From Jaltomata sinuosa (lineage: Eukaryota; Streptophyta; Magnoliopsida; Solanales; Solanaceae), in contig QJPP01007254.1 of assembly GCA_003996215.1 (NCBI GenBank), positions 682,001 to 746,000 on the forward strand: a DNA stretch of 64,000 nucleotides, written 5' to 3'. The position numbers and the translations under genes were made by a program. Below the pieces are notes generated by a model. That model was not told the DNA's origin and made no database searches. It worked only from the letters and a program-made list of their open reading frames with translations. Shown piece by piece: positions 12,005 through 23,880 of this stretch (the stretch's first letter is position 1; every line of letters starts with the position of its first letter).

Positions 12005-12182
12005 ATATTGTACACTAATTTGGCCTTGATTAAAATAGGGTTTAACTCTCTTATTGTTATAGTGGAGCTATTTGGATCTTTGTGATCCCATGGTTGTTAC
12101 CTTTGATTTGAAGGGTTTTTCCATGTTAAATTTAGTGTTCTTTATTTTCTCTATTTTCGAATTACGGCTTTATGTCATAACA
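12005..12182 (+). repeat. Probable 3' end of a copia 5' LTR
   Basis: The segment ends TGTCATAACA, immediately followed by AG and a primer-site-like TAGTATCAGAGC. That is the arrangement at the LTR/internal border of plant copia elements and is repeated at the minus-strand copy (17937-17952). It shares no obvious similarity with the LTR of that second copy. Its upstream part is not identified; if it is an LTR, the chromoviruses at 2933 and 6139 inserted into or beside it. Confidence 0.4.
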
Positions 12183-12184
12183 AG

Positions 12185-12196
12185 TAGTATCAGAGC
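12185..12196 (+). other. Primer-binding site, tRNA-iMet type (one mismatch)
   Basis: TAGTATCAGAGC differs by one base from TGGTATCAGAGC, the complement of the initiator-Met tRNA 3' end. It stands 2 bp after the putative LTR end and about 50 bp before the gag start. Confidence 0.6.
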
Positions 12197-14529
12197 CTTA
12201 GTTACCTATCAAGGATTTTTTTATAGAGGTGAATATGAGCAAGATGGTATGTTTAAATGGGAGTAATTACAACATATGGAAAAACAAGATGAAAGATCTA
12301 CTCTTTGTGAAGAAGATGCATCTTTTCATTTTTGTTGCTTTTAAACGCAAGTCTATGACTGATAAAAATTGAGATTTTGAGCACCAATAAGTGTGTGAAT
12401 ATATTAGAACATGTGTTGAAGACAATGTTCGCAATCATATTGTAAATGAGACACATGCTAAAATATTGTGGGAAAAGTTAGAGACACTTTATGTTTCAAA
12501 AATTGACAATAACAAGTTGTTCCTTCTAAAGCAATTGATGACCTTTAAATACAAGGAGGACAGTCCTATCCTTGATCATATCAATGATTTTCAAGGTGTC
12601 CTTGATCAACTGTCTGGAATGAGTATCAATTTCGATGATGAAATACAAGGACTTTGGCTTCTTAATACTCTTGGAAAACTCTTCGTATTTCTTTTACAAA
12701 CTCAACTCCTGGTGGCAAGGTGAGTATGTAATATTCCAAGAGTGGTGTGTTGAACAAACAAGTAAAGAGAAAATCTCAAGGCTCATCCTCACATTCAGAT
12801 GTTCTGTTTACAAAATACCAGGGAAGAGATAAAACAAGAACTTCGAGGAATAAAGGTAAAAGTAGAAGCAAGTCAAGGTTCAGATATCAGAATCATTCAT
12901 GCTATCATTGTGGCAAGAATGGGAATTTTAAAAGGTTCTGCAACAAGATGAAGTATGAAACTAGAGAAGAAAAGAAAGAAGAAAATAACGAAAAATAATG
13001 TTGTAGTTATTGTTCGAGAAGACCTTCTCTTTGCTTCTGATAAAAACGTCATCAATTTTGTATTCCAAGACAAGTTGGATAGTAGATTCTGGAGCTGCAT
13101 CTCATGTTACACTGAGAAAAGACTTTTTTCATCTTATACTTTTGTTAAATCTAGAGTGTTAAAGATGGGAAATGCTAGTGTAGTTAAGGTGTTTGGTGTG
13201 GGCACAGTTTGTTTGAAGACTAATATTGGTATAACATCAGTCCTTCAAAATGTCAAGCATGCTCCAGATATTTCTTTAAATTTGATCTATGTAGGATAAA
13301 TAGATGATGATGGCTACCATATAGACTTATTTAATGGTTAATGAAAGCTCACTAAAGTCTCATTAATTGTAGATCGAGAAAGAAAAATATTCTAATTTAT
13401 ATGTGACACAAAGATCTATTCATAGTGACTTTGTAAATCTAGAGAAAAGTGACACTTTATCATAATTGTGGCACAAGAAGCTCAGTCATATGAGCGAAAG
13501 GAGAATTACATATTTGGCTAAGCAGAATTTGCTTACTGGTGTGAGACAAGCAAAAGTGAAAAGATGTGTTCATTTCTTAGCCGAAAAATAGAAAAGAGTT
13601 TCTTTTCACAGTCATCCCCCTTCAAGAAAGCCTGAAATATTGGAGCTAGTACACTCTGACTTGTGTGATCCTTTTAAAGTGAAGTCAAAAAGTGGTGCAG
13701 TTTACTTTGCAACTTTCAATGATGATCATTCTCGCAAGCTCTGAGTATATCCTTTAAAATTCAAAGATCGAGTACTTGATGTTTTTAAGGAATTTCAAGT
13801 CTTATGTGAGGAACAAACTGGAAAGAAACTAAAATATATTCGCACTAATAATGGCAGTGAATATATTGATCCCTTTGATAACTTGCAAATAGCAAGGAAT
13901 TCTGCATCAGAAAACTTTTCCCAAGACACCTCAATTGAATGGCTTGGCAGAGAGGATGAATAGAACCCGAGTTAAGAGAGTTAGATGCTTACTTTTGAAG
14001 GCTAAACTTCTGAATTCCTTTTAGGTAGAAGCACTTAACATTGTTTCTTACGTTATCAATTTAATTCCTACAGTTTTTTGGATGATGATGTTCCAAATAG
14101 AGTTTGTTTTGCTAAGGATGTTTCGTATGATCAATTGAAAGTCTTTGGGTGTAAAGCTTGAGTGCATATTCGAAAAGATGAGAGATCAAAACTGGATATT
14201 AAAACTATGCAGTGCATCTTTATTGGTTATGGTCAAAATGAGTTTGGGTATCATTTTTATGATCCAGTTGACAATAAGCTTATTAGAAGTTGTGATGCAG
14301 TATTCTGTGAAGACCAAACTATTGAAAATATTAACAAAACTGAGAGAATAGATTCTCAAAAAATGAGAGCTTAGTCGATGTTGATCCAATTTCTCTTACT
14401 GATACATCTATTGCACATTAAGGAACACAAGATAATAATGCAGATGGTGATCAGAATCAAAATGATCATCAGGGTGTAGAACCTATAGACACTTCTATTA
14501 ATGATGCAGTTTATCAATAACTAGCTCCT
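12197..14529 (+). pseudogene. Ty1/copia gag-protease-integrase pseudogene, plus strand
   Basis: Reading from the ATG at 12235, several interrupted frames give copia domains in order. A gag (UBN2-type) runs to about 12,720 and includes ILWEKLETLYVSK and FQGVLDQLSGM. A CCHC knuckle near 12,900 has the histidine replaced by asparagine. A protease with the DSGA motif lies at about 13,090, then a GAG-pre-integrase region with LSHMSER at about 13,480. The integrase core spans about 13,640-13,980, where the expected RTDNGSEY reads RTNNGSEY, changing a catalytic aspartate. At least six stops and several frameshifts break it. It ends about 500 bp into the region after integrase; reverse transcriptase and RNase H are absent. 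It is the inverted partner of the copy at 15822-17936. Confidence 0.85.
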
Positions 14530-15821
14530 TGTCACGCCCCGAGGCTACCTCCTAGGCGTAACACGGGACCCGAGACCATAAGTGCCCCAAGTTAACCCTT
14601 GGTCATAGCATACCTTAAGCATACACGAAGAAATATAGCGGAAGCATAACTAGTAAAAATAGGCAACCATGTCTATATAATATAAGGTTCTAAGAATACC
14701 AAATCTGAAAATACAGGATGCAAGCATCTAGCTATATCTGGAGCCTCTAAAATGACAAATAGAGTTGCTAGGACAAGACCCTAGCTAACTCAAAAATCTT
14801 AAAGAAGAACATGATAGGAATAAGTCTAGCACTAGAACTCGAATAACGAGGACTCACCAACAGAAGCTGGATCTTTGGTGATACCTAGCCACGAGTCTGA
14901 GGGTAGGAATCTGTATCTACATCATCAAAGGATGCAACGCGAGAATATGCGTCAGTACTATAGGATGTACTGAGTATGTGAGTTTATGCAATAACATGGT
15001 AAAAAATTATACTTAAAACATGCTTAAAACTGAGATCATGCACATTAAGAGAAATCATGAGTAAATATCGAGATTTAGACTTAAGACATGAAATAGAAAC
15101 CAAGTTCCAAAGTAGAATATCATATAACTTCATAGATTGGAAATAGTCATACGGGAATTTCTCTTAACCAACATAAACCATGTTGACCTACATGGAGTCC
15201 AATGGCATGCACCCACACTGAAAAAGGTTGTCCTAATTGGCCAAGGTTAGAACCATGTCATAAGGATCCTGTTATAAGCCACGGAGGGTAACCTACGGTG
15301 GCAATGTAGTTTTAGATTTGGGTTATCTGAAGCCCTTATCGCTCGGTGCTAAATACTACTCCCAAAATATAACATGAGGCTCACATACATGTGACATATA
15401 TGGATGTCAAAGCTTATTCACAACATGTTCATAACCTAAATCTTCATACTACTCACGAACCTTATTTTATAAAATGATTCATGAGCATTGATGGTACATC
15501 GGGTGTCATGTCTTGCATAATAATTCATAACTTGAAAACTTGCATGGCCCTAGTTCAATTTCATAATAATATGTACTTTCATAAAACATAGGAACTAGGC
15601 ATGCACTTGCTTGAAATCCATGAAATCATGCTATCAAATTCCCCAATTTACTTAAATCAATTCATGCATGCAAAATTGGCTATACTTAGCCTTCACTTTA
15701 TGAAATAGGAGTTCATTTATAAAATCCCATGCAAAATCATACAATTTAGTATTAGATTTCATAATAGATTCATGAGAAAAGAATTTGTAGAAAAAAAAGC
15801 CCATAAGAATTGGGTAAGACG
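14530..15821 (-). mobile_element. LTR fragment related to the solo LTR at 20735-31280 (family D)
   Basis: On the plus strand it opens TGTCACGCCCCGAGG; its reverse complement ends with a GGGTCC-CGTGTTACGCC phrase and GCGTGACA, closely resembling the end of the solo LTR at 31240-31280. The phrase CTCAGACTCGTGGCTAG (minus strand, near 14,890-14,905) also occurs at 30899-30915. No matching TSD is present: CTCCT precedes it, but the right edge runs straight into the minus-strand copia copy at GAATACTGCATC. It is therefore a truncated LTR marking the breakpoint of the inverted copia pair. The 109-codon frame at 15652-15981 straddles this junction and is not a gene. Confidence 0.65.
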
Positions 15822-17936
15822 AATACTGCATCACGACTTCTAATAAGCTTATTATCAATCGGATCATAAAATCAATATCCAAACTCATCTTGACCATAAC
15901 CAATGAAGATGCACTGCTTAGTTTTAGCATCCAGTTTCGATCTCTCATCTTTTGGAACATGCACACAAGATTTACACCCAAATACTTTCAAGTGATCATA
16001 GGAAACATCCTTAGCAAACCAAATTTTATTTGGAACATCACCATCCAAAGCAACTGCAGGAGACAAATTGATAATATAAGCAACAGTGTTAAGTGCTTCT
16101 GCCCAAAAGGAATTCAGAAGTTTAGCCTCTGAAAGCACACATCTAACTCTCTCAACTAAAGTTCCATTCATCTTCTCTGCTAATCCATTCAACTGAGGCG
16201 TCTTGGGTGGAGTTTTCTGATGACGAATTTCTTGCGTTTTGCAATAGTTATCAAAGGGACCAATATATTCACTGCCATTATCAGTGCGAATACATTTTAA
16301 TTTCTTTCCCATTTGTCTCTCACATAAGGCTTGAAATTCCTTAAAAACATCAAGTACTTGATCTTTGGATTTTAAAGGATATACCCAGAGCTTGAGAGAA
16401 TGATCATCAATGAAAGTAGCAAATTAAAGTGCACCACCTTTTGACTTTACTTTAAAAAGACCATACAAATCAGAATGAACTAGCTCCAATAATTCAGGCT
16501 TTCTTGAAAGGGGATGACTGTGAAAAGACTTTTCTGCTAACCGACTAAGCAATGGACACATCTTTTTACCTTTGCTTATTTCACACTAGCAAGCAAATTC
16601 TTCTTAGCCAAACATGCAATTACCCTCTCGCTCATATGACTTAGCCTCTTGTGCCACAATTCTGATAAAGTGTCACTCTCTACTAGATTTATAGAATCAC
16701 TAAGGATAGAACCTTGTGTCACATATAAGTTAGAATTTTTTCTTCCTCGAGCCACAACTAATGAGCCCTTGGTGAGCTTCCATTGGCCATTAAACAAGTC
16801 ATTGTGGTAGCCGTCATCATCCAGTTGTCCTATAGAGATCAAATTCAAAGGAATATCTGGAGCATGCTTCACATTTTGAAGGACTACTGTTGCACCAATA
16901 TTAGTCTTCAAACAAACTGTACCAACACCAAATACCTTAACTTCACCAGCATTGCCCATCTTTAACACTCCACAGCTAACAGGAGTATAAGATGAAAAGA
17001 TGTCTTTACTTGGTGTGACATGAGATGTAGCTCCAGAATCTACTATCCAACTTGTATCTTGGGATACAAAATTGATGATGTTTTTATCAGAAGCAAAGAG
17101 AAGGTCTTCTCGGACAACAACTACACTATTATTTCTGTTATTTTCTTCTTTCTTCCCTTCTCTAATTTCTTAGTTCAGCTTGTTACATAACCTCTTAATA
17201 TGTCCTTTCTCGCCAAAATGATAACATGAATGATTCTGATACCATGACCTTGACTTGCTTCTATTATTACCTCTATTTCTCAAATTTCTTGTTTTATCTT
17301 CCCCCATTCTTTTGTAAATGGAACTTCTGAATGTGAGGATGAGCCTTGAGACTTTTTCCTTACTTCTTCATTCAACACATCACCCTTGGCATATTTTATA
17401 GTCAACTTACCTCCAGGAGTTGAATTTGTTAAAGAAATACGAAAAGTTTCCCAAGAATCTAGTAGAGTATTAAGAAGCCAAAGTCCTTGTATCTCATTGT
17501 CAAAATTGACACTCATTCCAGATAGTTGATCAAGGACACCTTGAAAATCATTTATATGATCAAGTATAGGACTGCCCTCCTTGTATTTAAAGGTCATCAA
17601 TTGCTTTAGTAGGAACAACTTATTATTGCCTGTTTTTGAAGCGTAAAGTGTCTCCAACTTTTCCCACAATGTTCTAGCATGTGTCTCATTTACAATGTGA
17701 TTGTGAACATTGTCTTCAACCCATTGTCTAATATATCCACATACTTGTTGGTGCTCAAAATTCTAATTCTCATCAGTCATAGACTCAAATTTATGAGCAG
17801 CGAAAATGGGAAGATGCATCTTCTTCACAAAGAGTAGATCTTTCATCTTGCTTTTCCATATGTTGTAATTGCTCCCATTCGAACATATCATCTTGCTCAT
17901 GTTCACATCCATCAAAAATCCTCGATACCTAACCAA
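15822..17936 (-). pseudogene. Ty1/copia gag-protease-integrase pseudogene, minus strand
   Basis: Reading leftwards from 17912, the same domains appear as in the plus copy but better preserved. Gag has NGSNYNIWKSKMKDLL and GVLDQLSGMSVNFDNEI (17963-17280, with one stop near 17,763). The knuckle near 17,190-17,230 keeps the GH but has the second Cys changed to Phe. The protease lies near 17,040 and the pre-integrase domain at 16968-16576. The integrase core (16312-15872) has an intact RTDNGSEY and a KTPPKTPQLNGLAEKMN block, followed by the WAEAL and IFIGYG phrases that end the core. It stops abruptly at GAATACTGCATC, so RT and RNase H are missing. Whether it belongs to the Tork lineage I cannot settle by eye. 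Confidence 0.88.
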
Positions 17937-17949
17937 GACTTTGATACCA
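17937..17949 (-). other. Primer-binding site of the minus-strand copia copy
   Basis: On the minus strand TGGTATCAAAGTC stands 2 bp after the LTR end (CCCAACA, AG, then TGGTATC). The first eight bases fit initiator-Met tRNA; the rest has diverged by one or two bases. Confidence 0.7.
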
Positions 17950-17951
17950 CT

Positions 17952-18418
17952 TGTTGGGATCAAAATAATCAGATGTCATGCCAAAGCTAACAAAGCAAAT
18001 CTCAAAAGACGCTAAGTAAGAAGATAAATGAGAAATATACCACAAGAGACACAACAATTTAACGTGGTTCGGTCAATCGACGTACATCCACATAAGGAGA
18101 TGAGCAATCCACTATATAAAAGAGAGTATAAAATATAGAGAGAAACCACCTCACAAAATTCACTCAGAATAAAAAGGAGGTGCACACAAGTGACACTGCA
18201 ATACTTGTGACTCACAAATTCTCCCCCTAAACAAAACTCTCAAAGCCCTTAAGACTACATTATGGATGCTACCAAGTTAGAAGGAATGAACCTCTATTTA
18301 TAGAATCATAAACCTTTTCCTACAAGAAAAAGGACTAGGCAATTATGGAAGATTTGTGCTTTCCTTTTACAAAAAGAAATAACCAATTATGGTTAGAAAA
18401 CAGGGCAAATACCCAACA
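17952..18418 (-). repeat. Copia 5' LTR (467 bp)
   Basis: Bounded by TGTTGGG at the left and CCCAACA at the right: a perfect 7 bp terminal inverted repeat with TG...CA ends. A TATA box on the minus strand (TATAAATA, plus-strand 18295-18302) lies about 115 bases from the LTR start. The primer site directly adjoins its inner end, so this is the 5' LTR of the minus-strand element. No second copy of this LTR exists in the window, so the 3' half of the element has been lost. Confidence 0.88.
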
Positions 18419-18812
18419 AAAGTAACATCAAAATAGGATTTTTATGAACTCGTCACCTTTTTTTATTTAACGAAGTTGAGAAAAAAATTAATAATTTACA
18501 AAGAACCTATTTACATATATTTTAACTAAATTAAAGTAAACTAACAAATTATATATAATTTCAACCAAAATATCGCATGTTTTTGCAAAAAAAACTATGA
18601 AAGAGAGTATTAAAATTCAACTAATAAAAGGTTAAATATTTTTTTGAAGTAAATAGTTTTAGAATTTTATTGAATTTGAGTAAGAAAACAAAATATACAA
18701 GGTGAAATCGAAAAAAGAAAAAATAATAAAGGTGTTAATTTACTAGTTGGCATATTGAATATGGTTGGCCAATTTTTTTTATTTTTTTGGGCCTATCATG
18801 TACATTATAATT
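18419..18812. other. AT-rich flank, nothing recognised
   Basis: Low-complexity A/T runs without a frame, terminal repeat or RNA-gene signal. Confidence 0.5.
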
Positions 18813-18899
18813 AGGGATAAGGACAAATATGGTCATTCGGTCAAAACAAATGCCAATCGAATGACCATTGAATTTGAATTCCTAAATTATAGCCATTTT

Positions 18900-19170
18900 T
18901 GACCTTTTCTCGCTACTGCATTTTTTTTTGTGTGTTGCTTTTTTGCTATTCTTTTTTTTTTTATGTTTTTTGATGCTCCATTTTTTTTAAAAAAAATAAA
19001 ATTTTCTCTCCTATTTTTTTAAAAATAAAAAGTCTGCTCTTCTATTTATTTTTTTAAAATCCGCTCTTCTATTTTTTTTAAAAAAGACTGTTTTTTTCTA
19101 TTTATTTCTTTAAAAAGATCTGCTCTTCTATTTCTTTTAAAAAAATTGCTCTTCTGTTTTTTTTAACAAT
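18900..19170. repeat. Degenerate T-rich tandem repeat (GCTCTTCTATT units)
   Basis: The phrase GCTCTTCTATT or a close variant recurs at least five times at roughly 35-45 bp spacing, separated by T and A runs. Confidence 0.65.
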
Positions 19171-19429
19171 CAAATATAATTTTGTAATTTTTTTTCCAAT
19201 AGGGTGGAGATAGTTAGAATAAAAGATAATCAATGCATTGCGATCTTTCACGACTATTTTTCGTATAATTTGTGTGTGATAAATGTAGAATCAATATATA
19301 CACAATGTACATATTATAAAATATAAATATACAATTATTACTTTATATATTTAAAATATCCAAATGGTAATGTGTTAGTTCAACTGAAATAAATAACAAG
19401 CATATACATTTTATACAACAATGACACAT

Positions 19430-19740
19430 TTTTTATACATATACAATCGTGCTGGATACAATTTCTACACAAATCCTATTTAGATACATATTATATACAA
19501 TAACGATACAGTTTCTATAAACATACTATACCGATACATATTCTATATAACAATTATATAGTTTCTACACACGTCCTACACAATTTCTATAGAAATCTTA
19601 TACAGATATATATTCTATATAACAATTATACACATTCTATATAGTTTCTATAGAATTATTATATTTATACATATTCTATACAATAATTATACAATTTCTA
19701 TACACATCTACATCTAACATAAATATAATTTTTTTATACA
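19430..19740. repeat. Degenerate tandem repeat of TACATATTCTATA and CAATTTCTATA units
   Basis: Units of about 50-70 bp containing ATACATATTCTATA, CAATTATA and TTTCTATA recur four to five times. The array is AT-rich and shows no coding potential. Confidence 0.65.
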
Positions 19741-20344
19741 GTCAACTCAAAAAAAAAAGATTGTGAAAGTTCTTAAATCTAGACCTTGTATGAGACGTAA
19801 CCTAAAAATTTATAAAAGTATAACTTAATTAGAACTTGTCAAGAAAGTAAGATATTATATTCTAATACATTTATTATACACTTTGTATGATAAAAAAGAG
19901 TAACAAAAAAACATAAAAGAAAGAAATAAAAAGCCAGCCAAACAAATAAAAATAAAAAATAATTAAAAAGGGCAACAAAAGAAAAACAACAAAAAGAAGA
20001 GTAAAAAAGTCAGCAAAAAAAAAATTAAAAAGAGCAATGTAAAAAAAACAACAAAAAAGAAGTAAAAAACCAACAAAAAAAAGTAAACAAAAAGTCAATA
20101 AAGATTGCAAAAAATGAGCTAAATGCATCAAATTTGGGTTTTTGTACTAATGACTAAAAAACGAAATTAAAAGGCTGAAAGACCCTATTTTGTCCAACAA
20201 GCCAAACGTGGGCTATTTCTTTAAAAAGAGGCCAACCTATGTCCTTTTCCTTTATAATTATATGGTGATATAAATACTGAACAAAAATAAGCAATTTGGC
20301 CTACCATATACAAGTATACGATAAAATAATCAGCAAAAAAACAA

Positions 20345-20440
20345 TGCAAATGCACTTGATGGGATTCAAACTCGCGCACATAATGTGATTTTGAACCCAC
20401 TTAACCACTACTACACAACCAGCTTTGTTGCATGTGGGTT
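20345..20440 (-). mobile_element. SINE-like tRNA-derived head
   Basis: On the minus strand a box A-like TGGTTAAGTGG is followed about 24 bp later by a box B-like AGTTTGAATCCCA. This spacing and sequence are those of a polymerase III internal promoter in a tRNA-derived SINE. The 3' body and tail are not clear and no TSD was found, so a degraded SINE is the most I can say. Confidence 0.35.
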
Positions 20441-20800
20441 TAATTATACTCTTATACTCAAATTCCACAATAATTTTAGTTATATAAACAATAAATTTTT
20501 GGACGAAGTAGGTTCAATTAAATCCACTTATCACCATGTGGGTCCGCCCCTGACCTAAAGTATATAAAGATCTCAAGTTTTAATGTCACGATCTGAAATT
20601 GAGCCACGATGGCGCCTACATAATTGCCCGGTAGGCAAGTCAATCCAACAATGCGGAAAATAATAATACAATATAAATAAGGAAAACAAAATAGAAAGTC
20701 TAAGGAAATAAGGGCCAACAATATAGATACATATTGTAACACTCAGAAATTCGAACCAGCTTTTAAACTTAGAATCTCTGAAAATTTTGAAGTTTTCAGG

Positions 20801-21118
20801 ATCCATGGAGAAAGTTCAAGGGTCGTGAAAGGAACCATGAGCCGTGAAAAGGACTCGTGGAAGCAGACCTGCAGAGTCCATCCTCTGATCTGAAACTACG
20901 ACCGGGATCCACAGGTCATGGATCAAACCATGGACCGTGGTTTCCCCTCGTAGAATCAAACCTGAGGGTCAGCAATTACCTTAGGAACCACAGACAGGTT
21001 CTACGGACCGTGGATGGTTTCACGGATCGTGAAATCCGCCCGTGAAAATCAGACCCACAGCCTTACATTATTTCTCAAGAACCACGACCAAAAACCACGA
21101 GCCGTGGTTCCATCTACG
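20801..21118. repeat. Cluster of CCACGG/CCGTGG self-complementary motifs
   Basis: Motifs such as CATGGACCGTGG, CTACGGACCGTGG, TCACGGATCGTGA and CCACGAGCCGTGG recur about every 30-60 bp, in the first third of the family D LTR. They are short CG-containing palindromes with degenerate centres. Confidence 0.7.
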
Positions 21119-23304
21119 TGTCACGACCCAGACCGCCGTGAATGGCACTCACCCAACCCCCGGGTGAGAGAACCATCACTGCCCCGAACTTAACCATTCT
21201 AACATCTCAAAACCAAGTGCGGAAAGTAAACTAGCATTCAATAATTTAGGAAAAATACTTCATTAACAATAACCTGCGGAAATTATCCCTTAGAACCTGA
21301 AAGTCGCAGTACCAAACAATCTACCAATGTCTAGAGTACATGGATACAACCCCAAAACATAAAGGAAATAGTTTAAGCCCGAAACAAATGGGCTACAACT
21401 CTAAAGATAGATCCAAGGAAGCTTGATCGAACAACTCACCCTTGAAGTCTGGAACGCTAGTACTACAGATGAGGTCGCGTCTTAGCCGCTGGAAGATTTT
21501 TTGTACTCACAAGAAAGACAAGCAAGTGCAGTATCAGTACACCACCACTGTGTACTGGTAGGATCATCAGCCAGTTTCCAAATAAACAGTGTATAAGCAG
21601 TACAACAATATCAAGTAAAATGTATGGAAGATATGCAACAATATTAATAGGCTCCCCTTAGACTACTAGCCTCTGCCTAACTTGTTTCCGCATGAAATCC
21701 ACCCTTAATAACCATAAGCAACAGTCACATACACATAACCATCCTTTTTGCCTATCCCGGACCCACCCTTGGATCCCCTCTAGACAACACCTAAGTGTTA
21801 ACAGGAAACTCGACCTAATCCAAGACCAATTCAACAGATACAACAGAATTCTTGGTCCTTCAATATCATAATTCAACAAACAGCCTAGTTCACTCACGGA
21901 AGCAATACCAGTCAATTTAATGCAATCAATAACAATGCAATGATACAGAAAAGTAAACCCGTACCAGGCATGGTACCCGAGCCAACCATTAGTAATTCAT
22001 ACCAGGCGTGGTACCCGTGCCAACCATTAATATACCTGTACAAGGCGTGGTACCCGAGCCTACCGAATGTCAATAATCCACAGTCAATATATGAACACAC
22101 AACTTGTAAACCAACAAGTACACACCGTTCAACTCACAGACTGTAAAGAAGGACCCTTAGAAATTCTACACAATCCCTCTAAACAATGCAATTCATACAA
22201 CCACTTAGATAAGAGTACAAGCACATACAATATTCACAGAAAGCGTAAGCCATCACCTACCTCGAAATGATCCAAGCTCTATTCAACCCGAGCTTTTCCG
22301 TGTTCCGAATTCCTTTTTCGTTCTTGGTCTAAAATAACATACAAGTACATGAAATTAACAAACAAGGCCTGCACATTACTCGGATTACAGCGAATCCCAA
22401 AACCCCAGGCCACCCATGATCATCCCACCCTTTTCCCAGGCTTTCCACCATCAATTTTCCTAGTTCTATCATTTTTATGGATAAAAAATAGGGAATTAAA
22501 CAACCTATGATCATAATATCTTACTTTTAACAACACCCAAGAACATTCAAGTCTAGAATCCCCCTTCTTCCCCAGATTCTACCATTCCTAGGTTATTCTA
22601 ACCTTCCCGCAAGTTCCCTCCTAGCAATTCTACCGCATAGGAAAAGTATTACGAAGACTGGGGAGTAGAAACCTTACCTTAGGGAAGAAAATAATGGAAA
22701 TATTGAGGAAAAACGCCTGGAATCGCCTTGCTCTTCTCCCAAAACAAAATTGTGAAAACTTAATGTTCTGCGAAATGTTTCAGCTTTAATTCCCATCGAG
22801 CCCACTATAGCGATTTGCTCTTCTATAGCGGTTTCGCTGTAGTGGAGTCACTCGTTATGGTGGAGGCTAACCAATGTTGACCTCCGTTGTAGCGGTAATT
22901 TTTCTGCTATGGCGGAGGCCACTACGGTGAAGTGTCAACTGCTATAGCGATTGACATGGGACAGAAAGTAGTAAAACCTCTAAAATCAGTCCATTTTATA
23001 ACACACTTATTTTCCCGATATCCCGAAACAACCCCTTCGCGTTGACCTCGATTCCGGGAGTTCTACTTACCCAAATTCAATTCTGAAAAGTCCCCCCGAC
23101 TCCTTTATGTGTTAGTTACGAGGAAAACTAGCTCAACACAATACATCCGACCCCATCCTTACCCGGATGGCCCTAGACCATGCCTTGCTCCTAAACCAAT
23201 CGAGACTAGCCTAGCCCAGAATTTCAAACCCCTAAATCTAGAGTTTTCTAACTCTAAAACTTGGCACGATTGGACTACCCATAATGACAGACCCAGTCAT
23301 TACA
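21119..23304 (-). repeat. 3' LTR of family C element (2186 bp)
   Basis: TGTCACGACC at the left, CAGTCATTACA at the right on the plus strand, i.e. TG...CA on the minus strand. It contains three CCAGGCGTGGTACC-like repeats near 21960-22060 and the CTATAGCGG cluster at 22801-22955. It lacks genes; short frames inside are shadows. Confidence 0.93.
22801..22955. repeat. CTATAGCGG / CCGCTATAG motif cluster in the 3' LTR
   Basis: CTATAGCGATT, CTATAGCGGTT, GCTGTAGTGG, TGTAGCGGTAA, GCTATGGCGG and CTATAGCGATT occur within 155 bp. The consensus CCGCTATAGCGG is self-complementary. The matching cluster in the 5' LTR is at 30185-30330. Confidence 0.75.
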
Positions 23305-23316
23305 ACAGATATCAAT

Positions 23317-23880
23317 TTACCCATCATTCATCTCCAAATGATCAAACCCGAATTTACGGAAATAAAAGAAGGAAAGTGTAGTACCTGAATTCTCAAACAT
23401 TTGAGGGTACTTGTCTCGCATATCCTTCTCGATTTCCGAAGTGGCTTCCTTAACCACACGATGCTTCCAATGAACCTTTACCATATCAATCACCTTTGTC
23501 CTCAATCTCTGGACATCCCGAGCAAGAATCAAGACTGGTTCCTCTTCATAACGAAGATCTTTATCGAAAAGTACCTCATCCCACTTGATGATGTAGTCCC
23601 CATCCCCATGGTATCGCTTAATCATAGATACATGGAATACCTGATGGATGCCCAACAAACTAGGTGGTAGTGCTAACTTGTAAGCCACTGGCCCCAAAAT
23701 CTCAAGAACTTCAAACGGACCGATGAACAGAGGGCTAAGCTTGCCCTTCTTACCAAATTGCATAACCCCCTTCATTGGTGACACCTTCAACAATACATGT
23801 TCACCAACCTGAATTCCATGTCCCGGACCTTGCAATCTGCATGTTCCTTCTACCTACCTTGGGTAGCCAGTAACTTGGCC
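23317..23880 (-). pseudogene. Family C pol: integrase C-terminus and chromodomain
   Basis: The frame from 23835 to 23317 encodes 172 residues. It starts within the integrase C-terminal region (GEHVLLKVSPMKGVMQFG, then GKLSPLFIGPFEVLE), continues through ALPPSLLGIHQVFHVSM, and ends with a chromodomain-like tail (MVKVHWKHRVVKEAT, DMRDKYPQMFE). The chromodomain of such elements binds modified histones and directs integration into heterochromatin. The usual tryptophan after EAT is serine here. The frame reads past the usual pol end and stops at 23317, 12 bp before the 3' LTR. A break near 23,880 separates it from the integrase core. Confidence 0.85.

Larger units (their letters stand above)
18813..20266. 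mobile_element. Possible non-autonomous element with imperfect inverted ends and low-complexity core
   Basis: The left edge reads ATAATTAGGGATAAGGACA and the right edge contains TGTCCTTTTCCTTTATAATTAT, whose reverse complement is similar. Between them lie a T-rich array (18900-19170), a TACA-rich degenerate tandem array (19430-19740) and an A-rich array (19870-20110). The T-rich and A-rich arms could pair. No TSD was found that I trust and no protein is encoded; the hydrophobic minus-strand frame at 19874-20131 is a by-product of the A-rich tract. Confidence 0.3.

Noticed and set aside
14530..15821. A complete solo LTR
   Set aside because: The left start is sound but no matching duplication exists at the right edge, which runs directly into copia sequence.
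19874..20131. An 85-codon hydrophobic frame on the minus strand, seemingly a membrane protein
   Set aside because: Leu/Phe-rich only because the plus strand is an A-rich low-complexity array; no start context or conserved pattern.
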